A stretch of DNA of 64,000 bases from the NCBI GenBank assembly GCA_028583605.1, contig CM053326.1, forward strand, positions 7,200,587 to 7,264,586. Direction: 5' to 3'. Below are positions 1 to 12,400 of this stretch, one piece after another (the first letter of the stretch is position 1; the number at the start of each line of letters is the position of its first letter). The DNA is from Dastarcus helophoroides (lineage: Eukaryota; Arthropoda; Insecta; Coleoptera; Bothrideridae). The notes under the pieces are model-generated. The model ran no database searches. It was not told the DNA's origin and saw only the letters and a list, made by a program, of their open reading frames with translations. A program made the translations under genes and the position numbers.

Positions 1-35
1 TCTCCCTGCTTATCTCCGATCCAAGAGCGTGCTCG

Positions 36-72
36 TATAAATATGAAACACCGAGCGTGCTTTGAGTTAGTT
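36..72 (+). promoter_or_regulatory. TATA box plus initiator for the ABCG gene
   Basis: TATAAAT lies at 36-42 and an initiator-like TTAGTT at 67-72, so the likely first transcribed base (A69) is 33 bp after the start of the TATA box, the normal spacing for a TATA promoter. A second initiator-like TCAGTC occurs near 133. Exon 1 opens about 120 bp downstream in the same direction. The spacing is seen in the sequence; promoter function is inferred. Confidence 0.5.
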
Positions 73-190
73 TCGCTGAAACGTTCGCGTAAATATACCG
101 CGTCAGCTTAAGTTAGATTATTACTCGCATGTGTCAGTCGTAGTAAAATCGAGTGCATTTTTATAGGATGACCCATTGAAACATTAAAGA
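69..190 (+). other. 5' untranslated region of the ABCG gene (inferred)
   Basis: About 120 bp between the proposed transcription start and the ATG at 191. The start codon context AAAGAATGG has a purine at -3 and G at +4, which fits eukaryotic initiation. A non-coding first exon elsewhere cannot be excluded. Confidence 0.4.
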
Positions 191-479
191 ATGGCCACTC
201 GAGAAGACATCATTATTCCATTGAAGTGCTGCCAAAGCAGTGACTCTATGACATCAGTGTCCACAGCCGATAATGAAACTATTTGTGAAGCAAAAAACAA
301 TTATATCGTAACGCCGGTGAAAAAGACTGTCGACAATTTTGACAACAATAACAAGTATTCGCTAATGGGTCAAAATGGAAAGAAGAAGCATTATTTTCCC
401 AAAAGGATACCTGTTGATTTGCAATTCAACAACATTACATACACAGCAAAGCAGTGGTCCATGACCCGCTTCAAGCTAG
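191..479 (+). CDS. ABCG exon 1 (residues 1-96)
   Basis: Opens at ATG 191 and ends in a strong donor, CTAG|GTAAGT at 479/480, leaving one base over. It encodes a polar cytoplasmic N-terminus and the first strand of the ATPase domain ([14 protein letters not shown]), which is where family members begin to be conserved. The open frame continues only two codons beyond the donor. Confidence 0.88.
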
Positions 480-3400
480 GTAAGTGATTGCCTATTTTCA
501 AATTATTCCATTGCACTATTCTGTTTGGGCTCGGGAAACTTGCGATTTGTCGTTTTATTTCTTGAGCGTACTAAGGTTCCTTGTCATGCAAACTGGTGTG
601 TTTACTTTCTAAATTACCCATGATTTTTACCCTAATAATGGACCAGAATTGTATATCAATAATGCCGCAATGAAAAAATTGTAAACCAATTTTATAGTAT
701 ACATTATACATGTTTAAAATGTTCAAAAGTTACTTAATGTTTATTTAAGTAATAAGTAAGTAATAAGTTAATATAAGTATATGTTATATTATTATTGTTT
801 TGGTGGAACGGACTGGTCATTCGTCAAGAATTGAAATACAAAACTTGTCCCCTGAAACCAAAAAAGATTAAAAAAACACAACAAGGGTTGCTCTAACACG
901 TTTCCACAGAGAAGCTATCAAGTATCTCTCTGAAGATGATAGCTTGGCTGTCGAAATGCGTTAGAGCAACCTTTGTTGTGTTTATTAATCTTTCTTGGTT
1001 TCAGGGGACAAGTTTTGTATTTCAGTTATTATTGTGATTATACCATTTACCGTCCGAGGTTAGTATTAATTTTAATGTCTTTATTTCATTTGATATACAA
1101 ACCCCAAATTTTTTACAGCTCGCTAAAATGTAATTCAGTTGTGAATAATTTTTAACTCGCGCTACGTTACACTTGGTAACTGAATTTTATTTATGTATTT
1201 GCGAAATTAAAAAAAACTGAATTCGCTATTGAACTCTTTTGCCTAAAATATCGTATGCGAGTTGGCGATGGCCATAGTTTTCTCTATGGACCAAAAGGTG
1301 GACAGTAGTCCGAGTTGGATACACCAAACTGACGAGATCTAACAAGATCGAAACCGGTCTTTGGATTTCCAAACTTCGAATCTAATAAATGTTCAAAACC
1401 TATTGGTCTGTGCATTAAAATATCGTATTGGATTACATTTTCTTGTGAAATAAGCATCTGTAAACATTATGCAAAAGATTTAGTTATTACATATAATTTT
1501 CATTTTCATTTTTTTATTTTCTTCATTTATTAAGTTGGGAATTTATTTTTTAATCATATTAGCATTTTACCAATTTTTAGAATTAAGTTTTAGACTATTT
1601 ACATAAAGACAACTGTTCAGGGTTAATCAGGGTATCCGACACGGAAGACTATGCCTACTCCACTTTATTTTAAAAAAGTTTTGTTTTGGGAGTGAATTTA
1701 ACATTAGTTTCATAATGTACAAAATGCCGTAAAAACACAAAACGTATCTCAATTTTATTTGTTTAACTGGATCCACTCTATATATTTTCAAGATTTCGCA
1801 TTCTAAGGTCAAAATAAAAGTGGGTTTTATTAAGGTTTGCCTCAGCTAACCCTTAAGGATTTTGAAATAATTTGATTTTTGTGAAAATATAGTAAGAAAT
1901 TTAACGTTTCAATTTACACGTATACCTATTTATCTGTTAAAACCAAATTTATTGATTCTACTAATTGACTACGTTATACGTCGCACATGTAAACATTTGG
2001 CTAGTGTACACGGGCTATCCAAAATTTATGACCAAATAATTACAAGTTTTAAACGCTAATAACTTGTTTATTTTAAATAATTTATATATGAGAATCAGCA
2101 ATGAATTCTATATTCTATCAAGTGCTTAGAATTATTTTTTTTTCTCATAAAAGTATTTCTGAATGACATCAATGATTTAGAAAAAGGGGCAAAGGAAACC
2201 ATTACCTTCTAGACTGATGAGTTGCAACGGTTATTAAAGAAGATATCCAAGAAGTGAACGATTTCTCGAAACCACCAAGAAATACTTTTTTCACATATTT
2301 CCAAGTACACAGTTTAAATTTATACTTCTGTCCTAAAATTCTTAATGTTAAATTTAATTTTTTAAATATAGAAATTATTTCGATTCAATATGTAAATCTT
2401 TAATGCTCAAAAATTTAAAAAATAAATATTGTCTTTACTTTCAAAAATATTTCAAGTTAATGTGCTTTCAAAATATTCATTCAGTTTTTGAATTTGGAAA
2501 AAAACTCAAATTTTGCATTTTGCATTTTTCTTTAAATTGTCAAGAAACTAAGTTTGGGATCTTATCTCAATATACAGGGTTATTCATTAAGAATGAGCAA
2601 TCTCTATACTGGAGATACTACACACCAAAATATGATGATTGAGCTTATACATGCCCTATACAAATGTTGCAGGTTTACAAGCTACAGGGTGTTCAAAGTT
2701 GGAATTTCAATTTGAAACTTCTTAATAATTTTATGATTTTAAGCAATATCGTCTGGAAAATTGGCAACTTTATTTTTTTTGGCATGAGAATTCACCAATT
2801 TAATGCTAAATTTGCACTATTTATACAGGGCGTTAGTTACACCCTGTTACCTAAGTAAATTACAACCTTGTACCTCGTAAACCTGTAACATTTGTATAAG
2901 GAATGCTAGGCTCATTCACCAAATTTTGATATGTAGTATCTCCACTTCAGAGATTGCCCATTCTTAATGAATCACCCTGTATATTCACAATCTACAGATC
3001 ATGCCTAAATCAGAGGTTTCCATGGAGTCAAAGTTTGACAACCTTCTTGATTCTTGAATTGAACTGTCATTATGTTAGGCTTTCCCTAGTTGACCTTTTA
3101 AAAGAAAGGCGAATCAACCCATAAATTACCCCTAACACGGTGTTAGTGATAAATGATTTACGTCTTCATATGTAGGTCAACAGACGCTTCTTACAGTTAT
3201 CACGCATCAGGCACAGAGATAAAGTAAACTCGAGGTCGTTAGTTTTTACGTATCATTGACAGCATAATTATTTGTAAAACCATACGCTTGAAAACTAATA
3301 TAAAAATAATTGCATCCATCTTACATTTTTTATAAGGACCCATCCACAAACTGATTGTTCAATGCATAAACTGCACAGTAAGACAATCTACTTAAAAAAT

Positions 3401-6400
3401 ACAAACGCCCATTTTTTCTGAACTTAGATTGTGACGTCTATGAAGAAAAAACACGATTCGTTGACAAACAACAAAAAGGTGGTTTAAAAAATGTATTTCC
3501 TTAAATTTATTTCCTTAATCACCCCTAGACTTCATATTCAAAACTCAAACCTTTGTGATCGGAGAAACACTTCTCGAGTATTAGCCACTCTATAACACTT
3601 GCACCCGATTGCTTTCAAAATATTGGGCACTGTGTTTTTTCTGTAATTCCTTATCGCCATCGATCTATTTTCAAGCAAAAGTCCGAATGGTCCAACGACT
3701 TCTTCGGGTCTCTTGAACCCGAAAATATGCCTTGATTTGCGTGTTTTTATCTTTCAGACATAACGTAAACAATGTTTTGTTTCTCATCGATTCCCAAGTG
3801 TGGCAGAGCTGTCGCATTACCTTGCGATATCAAAGCTGCTTGGAGTCAATGGCAGCCTGAAAGGGGTTTAAAATTATGATTTTGGTATATTTATTTGCCG
3901 TAAATATACCCCTCAGGTATTCGTATTATACTAATTCTTCTCTATATTTCCTTTAAATTAATAACATTATTACTAAAATATCTTATAGAATTAAAAAAAA
4001 AAAGAATTTTGGAACTGATTGGTCAAATAATTTAATACAATTGTTCACTATAACCCGCTCAAGGATTGCTTCCGCTTCTTGCTCCAAATAGTAGGCAGAT
4101 TTTCATGTATTATCACTTTTCTGGGCTTCTTACACTCATGGATTCGTTTAGCTGTCTAAAAAAACAGCTTACAGGGTATATATTTTAATAGCTCTAGTAA
4201 TTTTTTTAATATTGTAGGGATGAATTTAAATAAGAGCTTTTAAAACTGCTTGCGCTTATATTATTTGCACTTCGCTGGCATTTTTCCTTTCATTTGCAGC
4301 TATTTTTGTCAATTTTCCAAATAACTGATTTAAACATTATTGGCAATTTTTGATAACGCATATTATTAAATAAATAAGCTTTCAAGCAACTATATTGCAA
4401 AATAAAATTTTATTTTTAACAGAAGATCTTTCTACACATTCCTTGAACTTTTCCCAAATAATCTCTGAGATTCAAATTTACGAACAGTGTTGTTTTTCAA
4501 AATTATTAGAAGCAGTTAATTATATTTTAAATTATTAGATGATATGGATAAAAATGATTGCTATTAGCTCATTGAAGCTGTTTGCACTAACGCTATAATA
4601 TTATCTTGTCATATACTAATATTTCTTATATACATATTATAAACAAAGTTGACATTCTTCAGATTAGTTTTTTTTTCTGATGTTGCTCTGGTGTAACAGG
4701 TGTAATTTATATTAGTAGTTAATCCAGTTTACTAATTAAGACAAAAACTTCTTTGTAATTAAAATGTTACAACAAACAATTGATCTGAATAAACATTCAT
4801 TGGAATGTAAACATTCCCTTCTAGCATGTCATTGTAACTTGTAACAGTCATTTGTACTATATCTTTGTACCAAAAAAGACTGCACGTGTTTGTTTCACAA
4901 AAATTTATTAATTTTAAATCAGTTTCAAGTTTCAAATGATTGCTTCATTATCAAATACAAAGGCAATAGTTGTAGCCACAAACATTGTTTGTTTGGCCAA
5001 TTTGGGACAAATATTGTCAATTATCAACATTCCCGGGTCTAGCAGATCCCCGCTCGAAAAAAATTGCAGATTTGGCATTGATTATCAAAGAAAAATTTTT
5101 GGTGGCAATTTACTAATTGTACATCATTAAGTTTTTTGTGAAACTTAACCAAGTGTCTTTTATGTACACTTATTTCAAATGTTTCATCAAACACCAGTTA
5201 ACTGCATTAAATGCACGATATACTTTTTTGTGTATTGTGATAAAATATCTTGTAAATACTTATTGCTGTTAGTTCAATGCAAAATTTGCAGACTTCGATT
5301 TTATTAAATTCAAATTATTTTATCTGATTTACGTGTATGTAATCTCAGTTAATTCCGCAAATACACGTGACTCTTTTTTTTCCAAATACATGTGCCTGTA
5401 AAAATGTCAGTAGTGTATTATTAAAATCTGATAATTTATTACCAATCTGTATCTAAATTTATGCATCTGTTAGAAGTATTATGTAATACAAAACTGAATT
5501 ACAAGTGTGACCTTGAATTGAGTCAGGAATTCGTGGTCCATTTGTGTTTCGAAACATATGGCTGTAATAATTAGAAATATCTCTAGCACTACATTCATTA
5601 ATTAAGTTCAATGTTAATTGCACGGTATTTTATCAAATCAGAGAGAAAAAGTTGAATACTTCGACAAAAAATGATTACACTTTATCAAGTACGATTCAAA
5701 AAAGCATAAATCTTCAATAGCATTATTTATATTCAAATAAATCATTATCATTTTAATGACTCATTATGGATCTACAAAGAAATCATACGTCCTTTTCTAT
5801 GTAATACGTAAAATAAACGTATCTATACCGTAACTTTCTAACTTGCATGATTCATTCTTATCACTTACATTCAAATTCTAGTAAAAATAGAGAGCTTATA
5901 ATTATGATAGCAAAAAATTGCACATGTTTAACATATATTATCCTTACTTGATGGATATATCCACTTCTACAAGATTAACTTTTTATTTTGTTTAGTCAAA
6001 GGTTGAAATTTTGTTTTAACGCAACGAATTTTTTTATACAAGTTATACAATTGCAGGAGCAAGAGTGCGTCGGGCATCTATAGGTCCTATAATAAAGAAG
6101 TTAGGAATTCCGTTCACATGCAGACCTTAGCTATGTACAAGGATGTATTTCAGGAAAATATGTTCACATGTACAGGGCACCTCCAAAAAGTGTGAAGCCG
6201 TTGAGGGCGAATTTTTTTAAATGGGAATCCCCTGTATTTTTTTACATTTTTGGGTTTCCTTCTGACAACTTTACATATTCACAAGATATTGTTAAATTCG
6301 GTTAGATAGCTCCAGAGTAATAAATAAATGTAAACTCTAATTATTGATCCTAATTAATTGTCGATGCAATAACACACAATTTACTTAACACACGCTTTAT

Positions 6401-9400
6401 TGGTTGGTCTCTTCTACATATGCTCTCGATATCTACTCGGCTCATTCTCGACTGCCTTCTTCCCCTTGCTCCCTTACGTGGCTAGAGGTCCTGGGTTTGT
6501 ATCACATGTGGCACATTCTGTGTGGAAAAGACAGTGGCGAGTTCCCTAATGCTAACACGACCTTCCTGACTTGTGGGGCGTCCTCGCACAGCGTGTGTTA
6601 AGTAAATTGTGTGTTATTGCATCGACAATTAATTAGGATCAATAATTAGAGTTTACATCAGAAGTGGGATATCTCCGAGTATAAACAAAGGAGAAAAGAC
6701 CTACAGTTTTTTAAGTGACTTTTTTGTGCGTGTAGTGCGTCAAGAACAATGGAAAACGATCGAGAACGCCCTACTGTAAGTGAACCGGCCGCATCCAACG
6801 ACACCGACGGTGAGAATGAACTTTCCGCATCAGAAAAAATGTTGAGGATGTGGAAAAGACAGTGGCGGGTTCCCTAATGCTAACATAAATAAAAAGAAAA
6901 AAAAATATTTTGCAGCATTTTCTTTAAAAATTCATTAAAAATACAAAAAAGCCCTAAAATTAAAACTACGCTAGGTGTTTACTGTAGTGGGTCTCTAGTA
7001 CTTTGCTATAAATATCTTATGCCTAAATTGTACAGGGTGTTCAAAATTCAATGCCAAATTGGCTAAAATATAAAGCAATTTTTCTTCGTTTTTTCAAATG
7101 GAACACCCTGTATATTTTTTTCTATGAGATACAGAATTAAAAAATAAACATCTACATCTACAAATATTTTGAAATTTTTGACGGTTAAGAAGATATTCAT
7201 CGGATTATTACATATGGCATGGCTCTTTCGACACTAAGATTCAAGACAAAGAACCAAAAATGGCTTTAATAAAAATTAATTACCTTTAATTATGTTGTAA
7301 GTTAACTTCCAAGCCGTAATATTTTCATGTCTAGTATTTCTAGTTTAGCGTTGGCCCATTCTTTCTGAGTCACCCTGTATACTTATTTTTATGTGTTCCG
7401 AAGTTTTATCTCGAAGTTTTAACCAATTTTTTTAATTTTGATTTTAATTTCAAAATTTTTCTCAAACCTGTTAGAAGTTTTGTCATATATTTTCACATTA
7501 AGTTAGAAATTTTAATTTTGAAGGTAAAATTTGAATTTTATAATTCATATTATTATTGAAAATTCCAATTTGTTTTACAATTAAACTTTCTCCTGAAAAT
7601 TAAAATTAATCCCAATTGAATTAAATTAAAAAAAAATACCATAAGAATTTCAATTTTAAACCAGAAATTCTGAAAGCAGTGTCAAGTGCAAATTTGTAAA
7701 AGAAATTAAGGAAAGAAATTTTGAAATTTATTTCTCGGAAATCTTAATTTTTCTTTTTTTCTGAGTTTCTATACAGAGTGAGTCATTAGTATGGTAAAGC
7801 TCTGTAGCTCTCACAATTATTTTAATAATAAAAATCTTTTTAGTACATGTTGGAAATCACGTTCAAAACGTGAGAGCAAAAATCTATCGGTACTTATTTC
7901 AAAGTAAAGTATTAGACACCCTCGAATACTTTATGGGTTTCGCTGTATCTTTTACGAACTGAACGTATTCCCCTACTTTGACGCAGCATGCTCGTATTTT
8001 CCAGTTTAGATGTTAGAAAAAACTCGTCGAGAGTTTTACAACAGTTTGGAATATTGTTTAGCACAGTCTGGCGGCTATTTGAACTCCTTATATTATTTAT
8101 TTTGTTTAAGAGATCTCGTTTATTTATTTTGGTTATCAAAGAATATCAGTTTTATTTTGCCTTAAACGTTAATTAAATCAACGGACTAAAAGAACAAACA
8201 ACATGTGGTACGCAAATTTTAATAAAATTGTTGCCTGCCAGTGGTAATCCCGTAACAAAACAAGTTAGAAGCTAGATGTACTACTGAAATCTCCGCCAGC
8301 ACTGATCGCTGCGCTCTGCGTTGAATTCTTTACACCGGTGTAGGAGAATACAAGGCGCCGCCCATCTATCCCACTATTAGCTATCAAAGTTAAATCTCTC
8401 ATTAACATTCTCCCTATGGACAGTGTTTGACTTTCCTGATGTGTATACAAGGTGGTGCACTAAAGTTACTTGTTTTTAAATAGAACACCCTATATATTTT
8501 TACATATTTGAATGCTATATAAAATGGCGATTAATGCGATACCAAACAATAGGGATCTGCATTTAGTAGTTCTTGAGATATTTAGAAAAATCATGAAATT
8601 TGTGTCTAATTTTAAAGCTCGTTTGAAAGACCAGAAACAATCAACTCATTTTATTTTTAGTATAGATTATTACAGAATACCTTTTTCTTGGAAAATATTG
8701 TAATTTTATTTAAATAACATTTGCTATTATACAGGGTGATTAGCAAAAGCAAAATTACATTTTCCTCTATTTTCTATTTTTGTTAGATAACAACTAAGAT
8801 TTGATTTAATGTCAGAATTTATGGGTCTAGCTCTTATAGTTTGAGAGTTATTTAGCTTCATTTTTGTTTAGTTTGGAAAAATATGAAAAAAAAAACGCAT
8901 TTTACCAAAACAAATCTAAAGAATTTGAATTTTTTGAATTTAAGAATATATATTTAAGAATTAGCCACACAGATGTTTTCATCAAAGTAAAGCTTAGCTA
9001 TTAATTAACAAAAATAAGAAGTAATATGCAGGGTGTGCTATTTGATTTTTTTGAGAAAAATGTCATCTTGCGTTTGCTAATCATCCTGTTTAATTGCAAA
9101 TGTTATCCAAATAAAATTACATCATTTTTTAAGAAAAGGATACTCTGAAATAATCTGCACTAAAAATAAAATCATTTGGGTGTTCCGCGCCTTTCAAGCG
9201 AGCTTGCAATTTAGGCTTAATTTTCGTTATTTTTTAAATATCTCGAAAACTTTAACCGCAGACCCCTCTTATTTGATATCGTTTTAAGTCAGCATTTTAT
9301 AAGAGATTTAAATATGTAAAAATATACAGTGTGTTCTATTTAAAAAAAAGGCAACTTTAGTGCACCACTCTGTATATGTTCATCCTGTATAATAAAAAAA

Positions 9401-12400
9401 TAATTTTTGGAATATGTGCCTTATGCTAAGCTACCATCGTACCAAAAATATTTTTGTTAACGAAGAATCTGTAGAAGCTACAGAGCTTACCCTACTAATA
9501 ACTCCCTGTATTTTCGAACTTCTAATTTTAATTCAAAGTTTAAACCTCAAATTCAATATATATATATACTTCTTTTTTCCCCATATATGTCAAGTTTAAT
9601 TTAGAAATTTCACTTTTAAAATTTAAATTAAAAAAATTAAAATTCTCATTTTAAACATTTTCAATAACTCTATATTTTGATAACAACTTAAAATCTTCTT
9701 TCTGAGGTTTTCCTTCTCGATCAGCTTTCCGGTGTTTAAAAACGACTGCAACATTTAGTTACATTTATATATTACTTAACGAAAAAATATTTGTGTCAAT
9801 AAAAAAAGGATATTTCTTTTTTCACTATGAACATATTATGGCTGATGATTTGAGGAATGCCCCGCATTTTCTATAAAATGCAGAAAGCTTGATAAACATA
9901 TGCATAAATAAAATCCACAGATTTTGAAACAAATTTCAATAGGTAAATATTCTATTTCTGTATGAAATTATGAAAGTAAATATTTGAATATTATTGAATA
10001 TTTAATTTGCAATATTTAATCCGTCACTACCTGGCTACTTTTTATTTCGCATTCTATTTGAACATTCTTCTATACAATTCTAGGAATTGTTTCACGTCAA
10101 TGCTACATACCATATCTACCAACTTAATTATAATTTCCGTTATCTGCGATAAAGTGTTTCTGAAGAATTATTAGGGTATTTAATTTTTAAAAGGCTTCCA
10201 TGGCCCTCTTATCAATTTAATATCTTATCAACTTCAAAATACACTTTCAGATAAAATCCTAGAAGTGTTTTCCTTTTAATAAAATCAAACAGTTCCAACA
10301 GCCGAAAGGTAAAAATTCAAAGGTATTGGATACTTCCTTTAAATTAACATCAACATTAGTTGACACCAATGATGAATGTTCAGGTTCCTAAAATACATAT
10401 TTAATTTCCACTGAATTTATGCGGCAGCCATAATGTGTTTCTCCATTTTATTCCTCATGAACTTTTTTTTATTAACGCTATATAAAAAAGTAATTCATCA
10501 CACCTAAGTAGCATTTGAAGCTAGTAATATGCATATTTCAATAAAGTAAAATTGCACAAAATGTTTTTTTTTAGCTTAGCTAGCCCAATTTAGCAAGGTA
10601 TTTAAATCATAATTTAAATATGAACATATTTAAATTATTATTTAAACAATAATTTATATATGTTACAAATCGCCTCGGTAAGTTAAAATTAAAAAAAAAT
10701 TGTGCAATTAAAGACTAGTCAATAAGGACCTCAAAGTGAAAAAAAATTCAGTCAAGAGCGAGTCTGGCTCCCACAATTGAGGTTCTGTAACAATTACTAC
10801 AAGTAAACAGTCGATAGACTAAATCAAATCATTTTTATTTACGTGTGAATTTGATATTTTATCCTAATTTTCCTGTGTTAATTGAAGAATAAGAAAATTG
10901 TCTATTTTCAGATTTAAACACATTTTTTCTTCAAATAATCCAAATATTTGTGGAACTGATGACTATGTTGATAATGTCTCAGATAAAAAGCATTCATTCG
11001 CAATAAGTCGATGACTAACTCAGTTTATGAGATCGCTTCGGATCGCGCTAAAATGTTGGATTCCAACTGCAATAACTGCTTTGCGTGCAATTTAATAAAC
11101 GAGGTACTAACTCCGAAAATATTTATCTAAATTAGATAATATAAAAGAAAAATCTGATCTACATTCTATCTTTCAGCTAAATCAACTTTTTGTTTGAAAA
11201 AAAATATTACTGTATGGGTCCAAATCAAAAGTCCTTGGAATGCAAGCACCTGTTTTTCCATAAAAGTATTTTTTTTCTCAACAACTATGTACTATGTAGA
11301 ACCTGCAGTTTTCCTATAATCTATGGTCCGATTTCTTCGAACTCTATTAAAATCTAATTTTTACCTTTAGAGATCTAGGAGAACAGGGGGGTCATTTCTG
11401 ACCCATTTTGAGTTGTAATGTTTAAGACGATTAGACCGAAAATTATACAAATAAAATAATTTAGGATCCTTAAAGGTAACTTTTTCAAATCATACCTTAC
11501 ACAATATATCAACTACTTAAAACTTTTTCGGAGACCAAATTAACATTCATTTTGTTATAAAATCTTTTCTTTTTCTAATCGTTGGCCGACGGTATTTGCG
11601 TGAGTCATCGAGAACTAATGCTGTGCAAAATTTCAAATTTCTATATTACATAATTTTCTAGAGGAAAACCTCTTTGTAGCAGACATGAGAATGAGGTTAT
11701 AAGGATTCCGTTTTTTTCCTTTTCAGATACGAAACCTGGAAAAGTTATAAGTTATAATGGGTTTTCATTAAAACAAATCAGTTATGGAAAAATGCAGAAT
11801 TTATGGTTTCACTATCAGCACCCAATGTAATGAGACACATTTCTCATGTGGAAATTATTGTAAGACCCTTTGCCTAGGATTCAGTGAGATATAACTGATG
11901 AGATCGCAATTTCCTAGAGCTACTGTCGATCCGAGCAGACTAGGCACTCTAAGCGAAAGACCTACACACTACACAGCATCCCTAATTATCTTTAACAACT
12001 AAAAATATTTTGTGAAATTTTTGTCTGCTAAGAAAAAAGGTCCTCAATGGTCCCCAACTTGTATTTACTTAATCCACAACTTTGGTAATTATTTCCAACG
12101 GCGCGCCCCTCATTGTGCCTTTCTGCCACCTCTAATCATACCCTAATCCAGTATTTCCCAACCGGTGTGTCACGGCGCACTAATATGTCATCGGAAGTGT
12201 GTCGCCAAAATATCAGATTATAAAAAAGTAGCAATGTAAAATATATAAAAATAACCATTTATAAGCATGAGGACGTTTTTTTTTGGATCGCCCAAAAGTT
12301 TTAAGATTATGGCTCGTCCTATTTTTACGCCATACCAAAAATGTGTCAATTTCCAAAAAAAGGATTGGAAAACACCTTAATCGGTCGCCCAGTTCCCCTA

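Noticed and set aside
2213..2240. CTGATGAG near 2213 as a hammerhead core
   Set aside because: No stem II partner and no GAAA in position.
11896..11935. CTGATGAGATC as a possible second active hammerhead
   Set aside because: No GAAA after a closing stem II and no pairing for stem I; chance match to the core.
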